Shown: positions 17,769 through 27,119, counted from the first letter of the stretch. The stretch is DNA of 64,000 bases from Pseudomonas sp. R76 (GCF_009834565.1 NZ_CP019428.1:5890001-5954000), one strand, 5' to 3'. Numbers and translations are program-made. The notes: generated by a model not told the origin, from the sequence alone.

Positions 17769-18434
17769 TCAGACCTGGAGATAACGCATCACCGAGTCAC
17801 AAATCATCTCGCGGTGCCGTTGTTTAACCGCTTCGTCCGCCAGCTCGATCTGAAAAATCTCGCTGAATGTATGACGGTTGGACACCCGGTAGAAACTGAA
17901 TGAGTTGATCAGCAGGTGCACGTCCAACGGGTCCAACCCCTGGCGGAACAACCCCATCTCGGCGCCCCGCCGCAACGTTGCCCCCAGCCCCTCGAGAATA
18001 TTGCTGTTCATCGCCTTGATCGAGTCCGAGCGCTTTACGTATTCGGCGTTGTTGATATTTTCGATGCTGACGATCCGCACGAAATCCACGTTCTGGTCAT
18101 GGTGATCAAAGGTGAATTCCACCAGCCGCCGTATCGCTTCGCGCGGTTCCAGGGCCGTGAGGTTCATGCGGGTTTCGGTGTTGCGAATATCGCCGTAGAG
18201 TTTCTCCAGCACTTCGACGTACAACTGCTCCTTGCTGCCGAAGTAGTAATAGATCATGCGCTTGGAGGTGTGGATACGCTCGGCGATGGCATCCACGCGA
18301 GCGCCGGACAGGCCCTGCTGAACAAACTCGACAATGGCTTCCTGAAGGATATTTTCGCGGGTCTTTTCCGGGTTGTTCTTACGACTCTTGCGCGGTGCGT
18401 CTGACACAGCGGAGAGGTCGGGGGTCAGGGTCAT
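17769..18434 (-). CDS. TetR-family regulator of the shikimate module
   Basis: 221 aa from ATG 18434; an alternative ATG at 18518 overlaps the stop of the dehydratase gene by 4 bp but would add a loose 28-residue tail. The N-terminal DNA-binding domain is clear (PEKTRENILQEAIVEFVQQG, GARVDAIAERIHTSKRMIYYYFGSKEQLY). The C-terminal domain is a ligand-binding helical bundle of the type seen in quinate/shikimate and beta-ketoadipate regulators. Downstream of the dehydratase on the same strand. A matching pair of operator-like sites lies in the two outward promoters of this cluster. Ligand unknown. Confidence 0.88.
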   Translation of the reverse strand: MTLTPDLSAVSDAPRKSRKNNPEKTRENILQEAIVEFVQQGLSGARVDAIAERIHTSKRMIYYYFGSKEQLYVEVLEKLYGDIRNTETRMNLTALEPREAIRRLVEFTFDHHDQNVDFVRIVSIENINNAEYVKRSDSIKAMNSNILEGLGATLRRGAEMGLFRQGLDPLDVHLLINSFSFYRVSNRHTFSEIFQIELADEAVKQRHREMICDSVMRYLQV

Positions 18435-18514
18435 GGTGCGCTCACGGCCATTTTTGTTGTGCAGGCCGCGATTATGGGCCGAGGCGCTCCCCGAAGGAAG
18501 CACCCGGCCGTCAG

Positions 18515-20416
18515 TCATAACCGTGCTTGGCGCACCGCGCCGCTGCGGGATTTGGCCATCGCCGCCAGGCGCACCGCCACGTTGGCCGCGCCGTACCCGG
18601 CGTAGCCGTTTTTGCGTTGGATGATCTCGAAGAAAAACCGCCCCTCGAAAGGCTCGGTGTACACGTGAAACAGCTCACCACCTTGGGCGTCACGGTCGTA
18701 CAGCACGTTGTAGTACGCCAACTCGCTGAGGAACTCATCGTCGAAATCAAACCGCGCGGCCAAGTCGTCGTAGTAATTGAGCGGGATGTCCAGCAACGGC
18801 ACACCTGCCTCTTTAGCCCGGCTTACCTCGGCGAAAATGTCCGCGCAGTCGAAGGCAATATGGTGCACACCCGAGCCACGATAGCTCGACAGCGCGTGGG
18901 AAATGGCGGTGTTGCGGTTCTCGGAAATATTCAACGGCAGGCGGATCGAGCTGCAGCGGCTGCGTAGCGCGCGGCTTTTCACCAGGCCATAAGGGTCGGG
19001 CAGTACCACCTCGTCGTCGGCTTCGAAATCCAGCAGGCTCTTGTAGAACAGCACCCAGCTGTCGAGGCTGTCGGCCGGCAGCGCCATGGCCATATGGTCA
19101 ATGCGCAGCAGCCCGCCGCTTGAGGCCGTATTCGCTTGCAGGTTGAAGTCGGTGTCATACAGCCCGCCTTCGCTTGGGTCTACCAGGTAAATCAGGCTGC
19201 CGTCCGGCGCGCGCACGGCGGCCAGCTCAAGCTCATTTGGCCCCACGAGACCGCGATAAGGCTGGCCCTTGTAGGCCACCGCCCGCTGCAACGCCTTGGC
19301 GCTGTCCTTGACCCGAATGGCCGTGGCGCACAGCGACGGCCCATGGGCTTCAAAAAAGTTGTGGGCAAAGGAATAGGGTTCGCAGTTGAGGATCAGGTTG
19401 ATGTCACCCTGGCGCAACAGGCTCACACTCTTGGAACGGTGCTGCCCGGCTTTGACGAACCCCAGGCGCTCCAGCCACTGCGTGAGCTTGGCGCCGAGGT
19501 TTTCATCCACGGCAAATTCGAGGAATTCGATGCCGTCGTATTCACTGGCGGCCGGGGTTTCAAACAGAATATCGACCGGCTTGGCAGGCTGTTCCTGCGC
19601 CAGGCGCTGACGGGTTTTCTCTTCAAGGTACAGCAGCGAACGCAAGCCATCCGCCGCATTGGCCCGGGTCGGGGCCGCACGGAAACCGTCATTGAAAATT
19701 TCCAGGGACAGCGGTCCGGTGTAGCCACTCTTGATGATTGGCGCGAGAAAGCCCGCCAGGTCGAACTCGCCCTGCCCCGGGAAGCAGCGGAAATGCCGGC
19801 TCCACTCCAGCACATCCATGGCCAGGATCGGCGCATCGGCCATTTGCACAAAGAAGATTTTGTCACCGGGAATATCGGCGATTCCACTCGGGTCGCCCTT
19901 GAGTGACAGGGTGTGAAAACTGTCGAGCAACACGCCGAGGCTCGGGTGGTCGACCTGCCGCACCAGGTTCCACACCTGCTGCCAGGTGTTCACATGCTTG
20001 CCCCAGGCCAGGGCTTCATAGCCGATGCGCAGACCACGGCGGCCGGCGTGTTCGGCGAGCAGGCTGAGGTCGTCGAGCAAAATACGTTCATCGCCGACGC
20101 AATCGGCGGAAGCATTGCTGCACACCAAGACCAGGTCAGTGCCCAGTTCCTGCATCAAGTCGAACTTGCGTTCGGCGCGTTCCAGGTTGCGCGCCAGGCG
20201 GTCGCGGCGGCAGCCTTCAAAGTCGCGGAACGGCTGGAACAAGGTGATGGCGATGCCAAGGTCGGCGCACATCTGCCTAACTTCCCGTGGGCTGCCATCG
20301 TAATACAACAAATCGTTTTCGAAGACTTCGACCCCATCAAAACCGGCGGCGGAAATGGCTTCGAGCTTTTCCGGCAGGGTGCCGCTCAAGGAAACGGTGG
20401 CAATGGAACGTTGCAT
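18515..20416 (-). CDS. quiC: Two-domain 3-dehydroshikimate dehydratase (QuiC1 type)
   Basis: 633 aa from ATG 20416, supported by GGGAG upstream. Residues 1-270 form a xylose-isomerase-like TIM barrel with metal-site stretches YEALAWG, LLDSFHTLSL, VQMADAP and LSLEIFND. Residues 285-600 are a 4-hydroxyphenylpyruvate-dioxygenase-like half with RIDHMAMAL, GVHHIAFD and FFEIIQRKNGYAGYG, so its two His and one Glu are kept. Known for P. putida QuiC1: converts 3-dehydroshikimate to protocatechuate, feeding the beta-ketoadipate pathway. The job of the second domain is less clear. The minus-strand promoter contains the candidate TetR operator. Confidence 0.93.
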   Translation of the reverse strand: MQRSIATVSLSGTLPEKLEAISAAGFDGVEVFENDLLYYDGSPREVRQMCADLGIAITLFQPFRDFEGCRRDRLARNLERAERKFDLMQELGTDLVLVCSNASADCVGDERILLDDLSLLAEHAGRRGLRIGYEALAWGKHVNTWQQVWNLVRQVDHPSLGVLLDSFHTLSLKGDPSGIADIPGDKIFFVQMADAPILAMDVLEWSRHFRCFPGQGEFDLAGFLAPIIKSGYTGPLSLEIFNDGFRAAPTRANAADGLRSLLYLEEKTRQRLAQEQPAKPVDILFETPAASEYDGIEFLEFAVDENLGAKLTQWLERLGFVKAGQHRSKSVSLLRQGDINLILNCEPYSFAHNFFEAHGPSLCATAIRVKDSAKALQRAVAYKGQPYRGLVGPNELELAAVRAPDGSLIYLVDPSEGGLYDTDFNLQANTASSGGLLRIDHMAMALPADSLDSWVLFYKSLLDFEADDEVVLPDPYGLVKSRALRSRCSSIRLPLNISENRNTAISHALSSYRGSGVHHIAFDCADIFAEVSRAKEAGVPLLDIPLNYYDDLAARFDFDDEFLSELAYYNVLYDRDAQGGELFHVYTEPFEGRFFFEIIQRKNGYAGYGAANVAVRLAAMAKSRSGAVRQARL

Positions 20417-20479
20417 GGGGCGACTCCCGGCAATTGTTGTTTGCGACAAATTATTCGCCCCTAGCCTACACGCAGCAAT

Positions 20480-20503
20480 TAAAATGTACGAACCAGTTAG
20501 TTT
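20480..20503 (-). promoter_or_regulatory. Candidate TetR operator upstream of quiC/MFS (copy 2)
   Basis: Read on the minus strand: AAACTAAC, six bases, GTACATTTTA. It matches the aroQ-promoter copy at 17 of 18 fixed positions and has the same orientation relative to its target gene. It lies 64-87 bases upstream of quiC and could also affect the divergent MFS gene. Confidence 0.5.
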
Positions 20504-20628
20504 TTCGGGCGATTACCGAACACTATGCCGGTTTGGCGAATTGACGATGTTTTAACCGCTGCGCACCATCGAACCTGCACCAAGACCCAGAACACACCAT
20601 AAAAATTTCAAAAAACGGGTACGACCTC

Positions 20629-21963
20629 ATGCCTCTGCAAAATCCCGCCCTGGCCGCGCGCCCGGGCAACCCGCAAGCCGGTATCGGCGACAAAATCCGC
20701 GGCGCCATGGCCGTGGGTAAAACGCGCTGGGGCATGCTGGCCCTGGTGTTCTTCGCCACCACGCTTAACTACATCGACCGCGCCGCGCTCGGCGTGATGC
20801 AGCCGATCCTGGCCAAGGAGATGAGCTGGACGGCGATGGACTACGCCAACATCAACTTCTGGTTCCAGGTCGGCTACGCCATCGGCTTTGTGTTGCAAGG
20901 CCGGCTGATTGACCGAGTCGGCGTGAAGCGCGTGTTCTTCTGCGCGGTGCTGCTGTGGAGCCTGGCCACCGGCGCCCACGGCCTGGCCACCTCGGCCGTA
21001 GGGTTTATGGTCTGCCGCTTTATTCTCGGGCTGACCGAGGCCGCCAACTACCCCGCCTGCGTCAAGACCACCCGCCTGTGGTTTCCGGCCGGTGAGCGTG
21101 CGGTGGCCACGGGTATCTTCAACGCGGGCACTAACGTTGGCGCAATGATGACGCCGATGCTGCTGCCGCTGATCCTGCACGTGTGGGGCTGGCAGGCGGC
21201 GTTCCTGTGCATGGCATCGTTGGGGGGTATCTGGCTGGTGTTCTGGGGCTTGAAGTACTACAACCCGGAAGACCATCCGACGGCCAAACAATCCGAATTG
21301 GACTACGTGCAACAGGAAGTCGAACCCGAACAACCCAGCGTGCCTTTCAGCCGCATCCTGCGCATGCGTGGCACCTGGGCCTTCGCCCTCGCCTACGCGA
21401 TGACCGCGCCGGTGTTCTGGTTCTACCTGTACTGGCTGCCGCCGTTTTTGAACCAGCAATACAACCTGGGCATCAACGTGACCCAAATGGGCATCCCGCT
21501 GATCATCATCTACCTGACCGCCGACTTCGGCAGCGTGGGTGGAGGGATTCTGTCCTCGTTCCTGATCGGCCGCGGGATGAACCCGATCAAGGCGCGGCTG
21601 TTGTCGATGCTGCTGTTTGCCTGCTGCATCGTCGGCGTCATCATGGCCGCCGGCTCCAGCCAGCTGTGGGTTGCCGTGTTCGCCATCTCCCTGGCCATCG
21701 GCGCGCACCAGGCCTGGACCGCCAACATCTGGAGCCTGGTGATGGACTACACGCCCAAGCACATGATGAGCACGGTGTTCGGTTTCGGTGGTATGTGCGC
21801 GGCCATTGGCGGCATGTTCATGACCCAGATCGTCGGTCATATCCTCACGGTCACGAACAACAACTACACCGTACTGTTCACGCTGATCCCGGCGATGTAC
21901 TTCATTGCGCTGACGTGGATGTACTTCATGGCACCGCGCAAAATTCCAAAAGTCGACGTTTGA
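20629..21963 (+). CDS. MFS transporter for shikimate-type aromatic precursors (inferred)
   Basis: 444 aa, twelve membrane segments. The opening (LNYIDRAALGVMQPILAKEM) and RLIDRVGVKR loop place it in the anion:cation symporter (ACS/ExuT-like) branch of the MFS, which imports organic acids. It diverges from quiC across a 212-bp gap holding the shared operator, so it probably imports shikimate, dehydroshikimate or quinate. The substrate is inference from context. Ends in KIPKVDV two bases before the stop of the convergent EamA gene. Confidence 0.85.
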   Translation: MPLQNPALAARPGNPQAGIGDKIRGAMAVGKTRWGMLALVFFATTLNYIDRAALGVMQPILAKEMSWTAMDYANINFWFQVGYAIGFVLQGRLIDRVGVKRVFFCAVLLWSLATGAHGLATSAVGFMVCRFILGLTEAANYPACVKTTRLWFPAGERAVATGIFNAGTNVGAMMTPMLLPLILHVWGWQAAFLCMASLGGIWLVFWGLKYYNPEDHPTAKQSELDYVQQEVEPEQPSVPFSRILRMRGTWAFALAYAMTAPVFWFYLYWLPPFLNQQYNLGINVTQMGIPLIIIYLTADFGSVGGGILSSFLIGRGMNPIKARLLSMLLFACCIVGVIMAAGSSQLWVAVFAISLAIGAHQAWTANIWSLVMDYTPKHMMSTVFGFGGMCAAIGGMFMTQIVGHILTVTNNNYTVLFTLIPAMYFIALTWMYFMAPRKIPKVDV

Positions 21964-21964
21964 G

Positions 21965-22843
21965 TCAACGCCGCCGCTGCTGCCAGGCAGCGGCCAACCC
22001 GCTCATGCAGATCACCCCGATGCCGACCACCGTGGTCATGTCGGGGGTATGCTTGAACACCAGCCAGCCCAACAACCCCGCAAACACGATCTGGCAATAG
22101 CCGAACGGCGCCAGCAAAGCCGGCGCCGCAAAGCGGAAGGCCTGGGTCAACATCAAGTGGGCGGTCATCCCGCACGTGCCCAGCGCCAACATCAGCACGC
22201 CGTGCCACAGCGTCGGCAGATGCCAGAAGAACGGCACCAGCGCACTCATCACCAAGGTATTGCACAGCCCGGCAAAAAAGTTGCTGGTGGTCGGCGTGTC
22301 GTACTGGCTGAGGATGCGCGTAAGCAGTTGGTAGAAGCAGAAGAACAGCGCCGAACACAGCGGCAGCAACACCGCCGGCGTAAACAGCTCACCGCCGGGA
22401 TGGATGATGATCAGCACGCCGACAAACCCACAGATCACCGCCAGCCATTGGCCGCGTGTCACGTGCTCCCCGAGCAGCGGCACCGACAGCGCCGTCACCA
22501 GGATCGGCGCGAGGAAGTTCACCGCCGTGGCTTCCGCCAACGGGATGTAATGCAACGCAGCGGTAAAAAACAGGCTAGTGCCCAACAGGCACAACGCCCG
22601 TACCACCTGCATGCCGGGGCGTTTGCTGCGCAGCACGCGCAAGCCCGATTGCGGCAGGAAGATGCCGGCCATCAACAAGGTGTGCACCAGGTAACGCGCC
22701 CACACCACCATCACAATCGGATAGAACCCGGCCAGGTATTTGGACAGGGCGTCGTGGCTGGAAAACAGAAACGTCGCCACCACAATCAACAAGATGCCTT
22801 TGAAAGGATGGTTGACGCCGGAAAGGGGTGTACTGACAGTCAT
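21965..22843 (-). CDS. EamA/DMT-family transporter
   Basis: 292 aa from ATG 22843, with GAGA upstream; the frame is open to 22894 without a better start. Ten hydrophobic segments in two EamA repeats (GILLIVVATFLFSSHDALSKYL and later AVLLPLCSALFFCFYQLLTRIL). Conserved EATAVNFLAPILVTALSVPLLGEHV closes the first repeat. Members export amino acids or other metabolites; no substrate can be assigned. Converges on the MFS gene with one base between stops. Confidence 0.85.
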   Translation of the reverse strand: MTVSTPLSGVNHPFKGILLIVVATFLFSSHDALSKYLAGFYPIVMVVWARYLVHTLLMAGIFLPQSGLRVLRSKRPGMQVVRALCLLGTSLFFTAALHYIPLAEATAVNFLAPILVTALSVPLLGEHVTRGQWLAVICGFVGVLIIIHPGGELFTPAVLLPLCSALFFCFYQLLTRILSQYDTPTTSNFFAGLCNTLVMSALVPFFWHLPTLWHGVLMLALGTCGMTAHLMLTQAFRFAAPALLAPFGYCQIVFAGLLGWLVFKHTPDMTTVVGIGVICMSGLAAAWQQRRR

Positions 22844-23042
22844 TGAATTCTCTTGCGTGGCGGGCTGATCGCTGAGCACTGAACGCAACAGCACTCAACC
22901 CGGCAATCTAGCAGGCGGGCCGTAGTCCGCCCCAAGAGCATAACCAAACACCGTGCGAACAGCGCACTAAATCACGGGATTTGAGTCCAACGCTGCACGT
23001 TTCCCCGCGCGTTGCACACTTTTTAACCAAGGCCTTGCCGCT

Positions 23043-23459
23043 ATGAAAAAAACACTCTTCGTTCTTTCTGCCTTCGCCCTGCTCACTGCTTGTAACCAAG
23101 AGTCCAAGGAAGCCCCCAAACCCGCACCGGCGTCGGTGCAAGCCACCTTGGTGCCGGCTACCCCGCCCACCGACAAATGGGTCGGCAAATGGATTGGCGT
23201 CGAAGGCTTGAACCTGACCATCGCCAAGGACGACAGCATCGGCCGTGGTCATTACATTCTGACCATGAAGTATGGCCTCGACGCCGACGACGAAGGCACC
23301 TTCAAGGGTGAGGCTAACGAAGACGGCATCGCCTTTACCCGCCCGGACGGCCCGCAACAGCTAAGCGCCGGCGACGGTGAAGCCACCGGCCTGAAATGGC
23401 TGGCGGATAAAAAAGACTGCCTGATTGTCGATACCGGCGAAGGCTACTGCCGCGACTGA
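23043..23459 (+). CDS. Small lipoprotein, function unknown
   Basis: 138 aa. Lipoprotein signal peptide with lipobox LLTAC (Cys18), followed by a short proline/alanine linker and a beta-rich domain (WVGKWIGVEGLNLTIAKDDS, HYILTMKYGLDADDEGTFKGEA) that looks like a small lipocalin-like barrel. No Asp at +2, so an outer-membrane location is possible. It stands ahead of the metallopeptidase gene with about 170 bp between. No family name recognised. Confidence 0.8.
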   Translation: MKKTLFVLSAFALLTACNQESKEAPKPAPASVQATLVPATPPTDKWVGKWIGVEGLNLTIAKDDSIGRGHYILTMKYGLDADDEGTFKGEANEDGIAFTRPDGPQQLSAGDGEATGLKWLADKKDCLIVDTGEGYCRD

Positions 23460-23630
23460 CCCCGCGCAGCTGACACAACTTTCATCTGGCGCCCCTGCCT
23501 GCACGGCCTGACAGCAGCGATACTAGGCAACTCTCGTCTCTTGTCGGACAGCCGGGCTGGCGCCATTCATTCGCACCAACAACACTGCTCTTAGAAAAGT
23601 GTTCGACAGGTTCATCGAGAGGATTGCCCC

Positions 23631-24518
23631 ATGCTATGGAAAAAAGGCCGACGCAGCGACAACGTGGTAGATGCCCGCGATGACAGTGGCGGCGGCGGTG
23701 GCGGCATACGCTTTGGCGGCGGCAAGGGCCTGAGTTTGACGGCGATCGTGCTGATCGTCGGGATCGGCTGGCTGACCGGCCAGGACCCGCTGCAGATCCT
23801 CGGCCAGTTGACCGGCCAGGTCGAGCAAGCGCCGTCGGTGAGCACGCAATCGCGCCAGGCACCGCCGGCCAACGACGAGCAAGCCGATTTTGTCCGCGCG
23901 GTACTGGGCGATACCGAAGACACCTGGGGCCAGGTGTTCAAGGAAAATGGGTTGGTCTACAAGAACCCGAAACTGATTCTGTTCCGTGGCCGGGTAAATT
24001 CCGCCTGCGGTGGCGCGACCTCAGCCAGCGGCCCGTTCTACTGCCCGGCTGACCAGCAAGTGTATCTGGACCTCGATTTCTTCCGGGAAATGTCGCAACG
24101 CTTCAAGGCCGCCGGTGATTTCGCCCAGGCCTACGTGATCGCCCACGAAGTCGGGCACCACGTGCAAACGCTGTTGGGCATCTCGGCCAAGATTCAAGCC
24201 GCACGCCAACAGGGCCGGCAGATGCAAGGCGACGGCGGCCTGCTGGTACGCCAGGAACTGCAAGCCGACTGTTTCGCCGGTGTGTGGGCCAACCGTGCGC
24301 AAAAGCGCCTGAACTGGCTGGAGCCCGGCGATATTGAAGAAGCACTGAATGCGGCCAACGCCATCGGCGATGACCGTTTACAGCAACAGGGTCAAGGGCG
24401 CGTAGTGCCGGACTCGTTTACCCACGGCACCTCGGCACAGCGGGTTCGCTGGTTCAAGACCGGCTTCGCCCAGGGCCAGATCACTCAATGCGACACTTTT
24501 ACCGCGAAGAGTCTTTAG
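23631..24518 (+). CDS. YpfJ-family neutral zinc metallopeptidase
   Basis: 295 aa. Opening MLWKKGRRSDNVVDARDD, a glycine-rich stretch, then a membrane anchor (LSLTAIVLIVGIGWLTG, about residues 37-53). The zinc site AYVIAHEVGHHVQTLLG (HExxH) is followed by the downstream QELQADCFAGVWA, as in the YpfJ/KPN_02809 family. The catalytic part is probably periplasmic. GAGAGGAT precedes the ATG. The stop codon directly abuts the start of the hydrolase gene, so the two are an operon. Biological substrate unknown. Confidence 0.9.
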   Translation: MLWKKGRRSDNVVDARDDSGGGGGGIRFGGGKGLSLTAIVLIVGIGWLTGQDPLQILGQLTGQVEQAPSVSTQSRQAPPANDEQADFVRAVLGDTEDTWGQVFKENGLVYKNPKLILFRGRVNSACGGATSASGPFYCPADQQVYLDLDFFREMSQRFKAAGDFAQAYVIAHEVGHHVQTLLGISAKIQAARQQGRQMQGDGGLLVRQELQADCFAGVWANRAQKRLNWLEPGDIEEALNAANAIGDDRLQQQGQGRVVPDSFTHGTSAQRVRWFKTGFAQGQITQCDTFTAKSL

Positions 24519-25508
24519 ATGAATAAACGATTGGGTCTAGTGCTGAGTTTGATGATTGCCTGCTCTTCCTCCACCTGGGCTGCCGAAAAAGAACACGGCG
24601 TCAAAGTGGTCAGTCCCGATCGTTTTCAACTGGATGCCGGCGCCCTCAGCATGGGCCTGAGCCAGGACTGGAGCCAGCCGCTGCCCAATGTCACTCGCGC
24701 ACTGATCATCGTGCACGGTCGCCTGCGTAATGCGCAGACCTACCTGCAAAGCGGTGAAGACGCGGCCAGCGCTGCCGGGGTTGCTGCCAACACCCTGGTG
24801 ATTGCGCCGCAGTTTCTCAATGAGTCGGACATAAAGCGCAACCACCTCGACAACCAGGTGCTGCGCTGGAACGGCAATGACTGGATGGCCGGCGATCCCT
24901 CCACCGGGCCAGGCCAGATCAGCTCCTACGGCGCCCTCGACCAGATCATCAAGCACCTGGGCAACCACAAGCTGTTCCCGGCACTCAAAGAAATCGTAGT
25001 GGCTGGCCATTCCGGCGGCGGCCAGGTGGTGCAGCGTTTCGCCCTCACCGGCCACGACCACCCGATACTGCAAACCGAAGGCATCAGCCTGCGTTACGTG
25101 GTGGCCAACCCGTCGTCCTACGCCTACTTCAGCCCACAGCGCCCGGTCAAATTCGACGCGGCCAGTTGCCCAGGCTTCAACGACTGGAAATACGGCATGC
25201 AAAACCTGCCGGACTACGCCAAGGGCCAGAGCGCACAACAGCTTGAACAGGCCTACGTGTCACGCAACATCACTTACCTGCTGGGCCAGCAAGACACCGA
25301 CGCGAACCACCCGGCGCTGGATAAAAGCTGCGAAGCCGAAACCCAGGGCGCGTATCGCCTGATTCGTGGGCACAACTACTTTGATTACCTCAAGGCGCGC
25401 CATCCGCAACTGACCCAGAAGCTGGTGGAAGTGCCGGGGGTTGGGCACGATGGGGACAAGATGTTTACTTCACCTGAGGGTGAGAAGGTGTTGTTTCCTA
25501 GTAACTGA
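24519..25508 (+). CDS. Secreted alpha/beta-hydrolase
   Basis: 329 aa with a signal peptide (LGLVLSLMIACSSSTWAA). Features of an alpha/beta hydrolase: oxyanion-region LIIVHGRLRN near residue 64, nucleophile elbow VVAGHSGGGQVVQRF (Ser near 168) and a late histidine in VPGVGHDGDKMF. It would act in the periplasm or outside. It follows the metallopeptidase gene with no gap. The substrate cannot be predicted; the cysteines in SCPGFND and DKSCEAE suggest a disulfide. Confidence 0.82.
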   Translation: MNKRLGLVLSLMIACSSSTWAAEKEHGVKVVSPDRFQLDAGALSMGLSQDWSQPLPNVTRALIIVHGRLRNAQTYLQSGEDAASAAGVAANTLVIAPQFLNESDIKRNHLDNQVLRWNGNDWMAGDPSTGPGQISSYGALDQIIKHLGNHKLFPALKEIVVAGHSGGGQVVQRFALTGHDHPILQTEGISLRYVVANPSSYAYFSPQRPVKFDAASCPGFNDWKYGMQNLPDYAKGQSAQQLEQAYVSRNITYLLGQQDTDANHPALDKSCEAETQGAYRLIRGHNYFDYLKARHPQLTQKLVEVPGVGHDGDKMFTSPEGEKVLFPSN

Positions 25509-25540
25509 CACGACCGGGTTAAAAAGGTTGGAGCTGGCTT

Positions 25541-25631
25541 GTGTGGGAGCTGGCTTGCCTGCGATGCAAACACCTCGGTCTACCAGACATACCGAGGTGT
25601 TCCTATCGCGGGCAAGCCCGGCTCCCACACA
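25541..25631. repeat. REP/BIME-type inverted pair
   Basis: TGTGGGAGCTGGCTTGCCTG and its complement at the other end enclose an inner palindrome (ACACCTCGGT with ACCGAGGTGT). A truncated copy (GGAGCTGGCTTG) precedes it at 25530. Lies between the hydrolase and the convergent HAD gene. Confidence 0.85.
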
Positions 25632-25665
25632 GGCCTGCTCCCACCTTTGATCTTCATTGTCTGGG

Positions 25666-26253
25666 TTAGATCATCCGGCGCAAAACCGCGCAATCCGCCG
25701 CATGCCAATCCGCCAACTCCGGCCACGGGTTCTCCGGCAAGTTCACCAACACCGTCCTGGTCCCCGCCGCCCGCCCGCAATCCAGGTCAAAGCGGTAATC
25801 CCCGACCATCACCATCTCACTGGGCGATACAGCCCACGCCGCCGCCAACTTCAGCAACCCACCCGGATCCGGCTTGGGCGGCGCATCATCACGCCCCAAC
25901 ACATCCTCGACGGCAAAGCAGTCCGCCAGGCCAATCGCCTCCAGGGTGATATGCGCCAACTCCCGCGCATTGCGCGTCAGGATGCCGAGGCGATAACCGC
26001 GCCCGGCCAATTCGCGTACCAGTTCCACCGCGCCATCGGCCGCAATAGAACCCAGCGCCAGTTCGCGCTCATGCTCCAGCAGCCAGGCATGCTTGGCTGC
26101 CGCAACGTCTGCCGGCAAGGCCGCCAGATGGGTGAGGATGTCATCCTCGGGCGGAATCTCCAGCGCCACGCGAATCGCAGCAAAATCATGCACGGCCACC
26201 GTGAGGGTGCCGTCCATGTCAAACACCCAATGCTTAACGTCCGACAGGCTCAT
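25666..26253 (-). CDS. HAD-superfamily phosphatase (phosphoglycolate-phosphatase-like)
   Basis: 195 aa from ATG 26253, which overlaps the tesB stop by 4 bp. HAD motif I is WVFDMDGTLT near residues 8-17; motif II LGILTRNAREL near 98; a helical cap lies between; motif III lysine (PPKPDPGGLLKLA) and motif IV MVGDYRFDLDCGRAAG follow. All catalytic residues are present. Substrate unknown; the Gph/pyrophosphatase-like subfamily hydrolyses small phosphoesters. Last gene of a GNAT-tesB-HAD run. Confidence 0.88.
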   Translation of the reverse strand: MSLSDVKHWVFDMDGTLTVAVHDFAAIRVALEIPPEDDILTHLAALPADVAAAKHAWLLEHERELALGSIAADGAVELVRELAGRGYRLGILTRNARELAHITLEAIGLADCFAVEDVLGRDDAPPKPDPGGLLKLAAAWAVSPSEMVMVGDYRFDLDCGRAAGTRTVLVNLPENPWPELADWHAADCAVLRRMI

Positions 26254-27119
26254 GCCCAATCCTTGCGATGGCGAATCAAGCCTTCCTGGGTCACCGACGC
26301 CACCAGTTGCCCGGCGCGGTTGTACACGCTGCCACGCGAGAAACCCCGCGAGTTGCCGGCCCACGGGCTGTCCATCGCATACAGCAACCAGTCATCGGCG
26401 CGCAGGTCAGCGTGGAACCACAGCGCATGGTCGAGGCTGGCGACCTGCATATCTTTCTGCCAAACGGTCTTGCCGTGGGGCAGCAACGAGGTGGTCAACA
26501 GGCCGAAATCCGAGGCGTAGGCCAGCAGGTATTTATGCAGCGCCGGCGCATCAGCCAAGGCGCCGTCAGCCCTGAACCACACGTATTTGACCGGGTCGGA
26601 CGGCTGCGGGTTGTACGGGTCTTTTTCCGTGACCGGGCGCACTTCGATCGGCTTGGGGCACAGCAACTTGTCGCGCATGTGCTCAGGAATCAGGTGCGCA
26701 CGCTGCTTGGTCAGCTCCAGCTCCGACGGCAGGTTTTCCGGGCCGACTACCACGGGCATGGTGGTCTGGTGCTCAAAGCCTTGCTCGTCGTACTGGAACG
26801 AGGTGGTGCAGGTGAAAATCGGGTTGCCCTTCTGGATCGCCGTGACGCGGCGGGTGCTGAAGCTGCCGCCATCGCGCACACGGTCCACGGAGTACACCAC
26901 CGGCAACGATGCATCGCCGGGGCGCAGGAAATAACCGTGCAGGGAATGCACATGCCGCGCTTCTTCTACGGTCTGGCTGGCCGCCGACAGCGACTGGCCG
27001 AGCACTTGGCCGCCGAACAGCTGGCGAAAACCCAGGTCCTGGCTGCGGCCGCGAAAGAGGTTTTCCTCGATCGGCTCCAGGGTCAGCAAGTCCACCAGAT
27101 CTTCCAATACTTGGCTCAT
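26250..27119 (-). CDS. tesB: Acyl-CoA thioesterase II
   Basis: 289 aa from ATG 27119, close to E. coli TesB (286). Double hot-dog architecture; recognisable segments are LLTLEPIEENLFRGRSQDLGFRQLFGGQVLGQSL at the N-terminus, VHSLHGYFLRPGDASLPVVYSVDRVRDGGSFSTRRV, and the C-terminal SLDHALWFHADLRADDWLLYAMDSPWAGNSRG, which contains the catalytic Asp. Hydrolyses medium- to long-chain acyl-CoA. Overlaps the HAD gene by 4 bp; 41 bases downstream of the GNAT gene. Confidence 0.94.
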   Translation of the reverse strand: MSQVLEDLVDLLTLEPIEENLFRGRSQDLGFRQLFGGQVLGQSLSAASQTVEEARHVHSLHGYFLRPGDASLPVVYSVDRVRDGGSFSTRRVTAIQKGNPIFTCTTSFQYDEQGFEHQTTMPVVVGPENLPSELELTKQRAHLIPEHMRDKLLCPKPIEVRPVTEKDPYNPQPSDPVKYVWFRADGALADAPALHKYLLAYASDFGLLTTSLLPHGKTVWQKDMQVASLDHALWFHADLRADDWLLYAMDSPWAGNSRGFSRGSVYNRAGQLVASVTQEGLIRHRKDWA

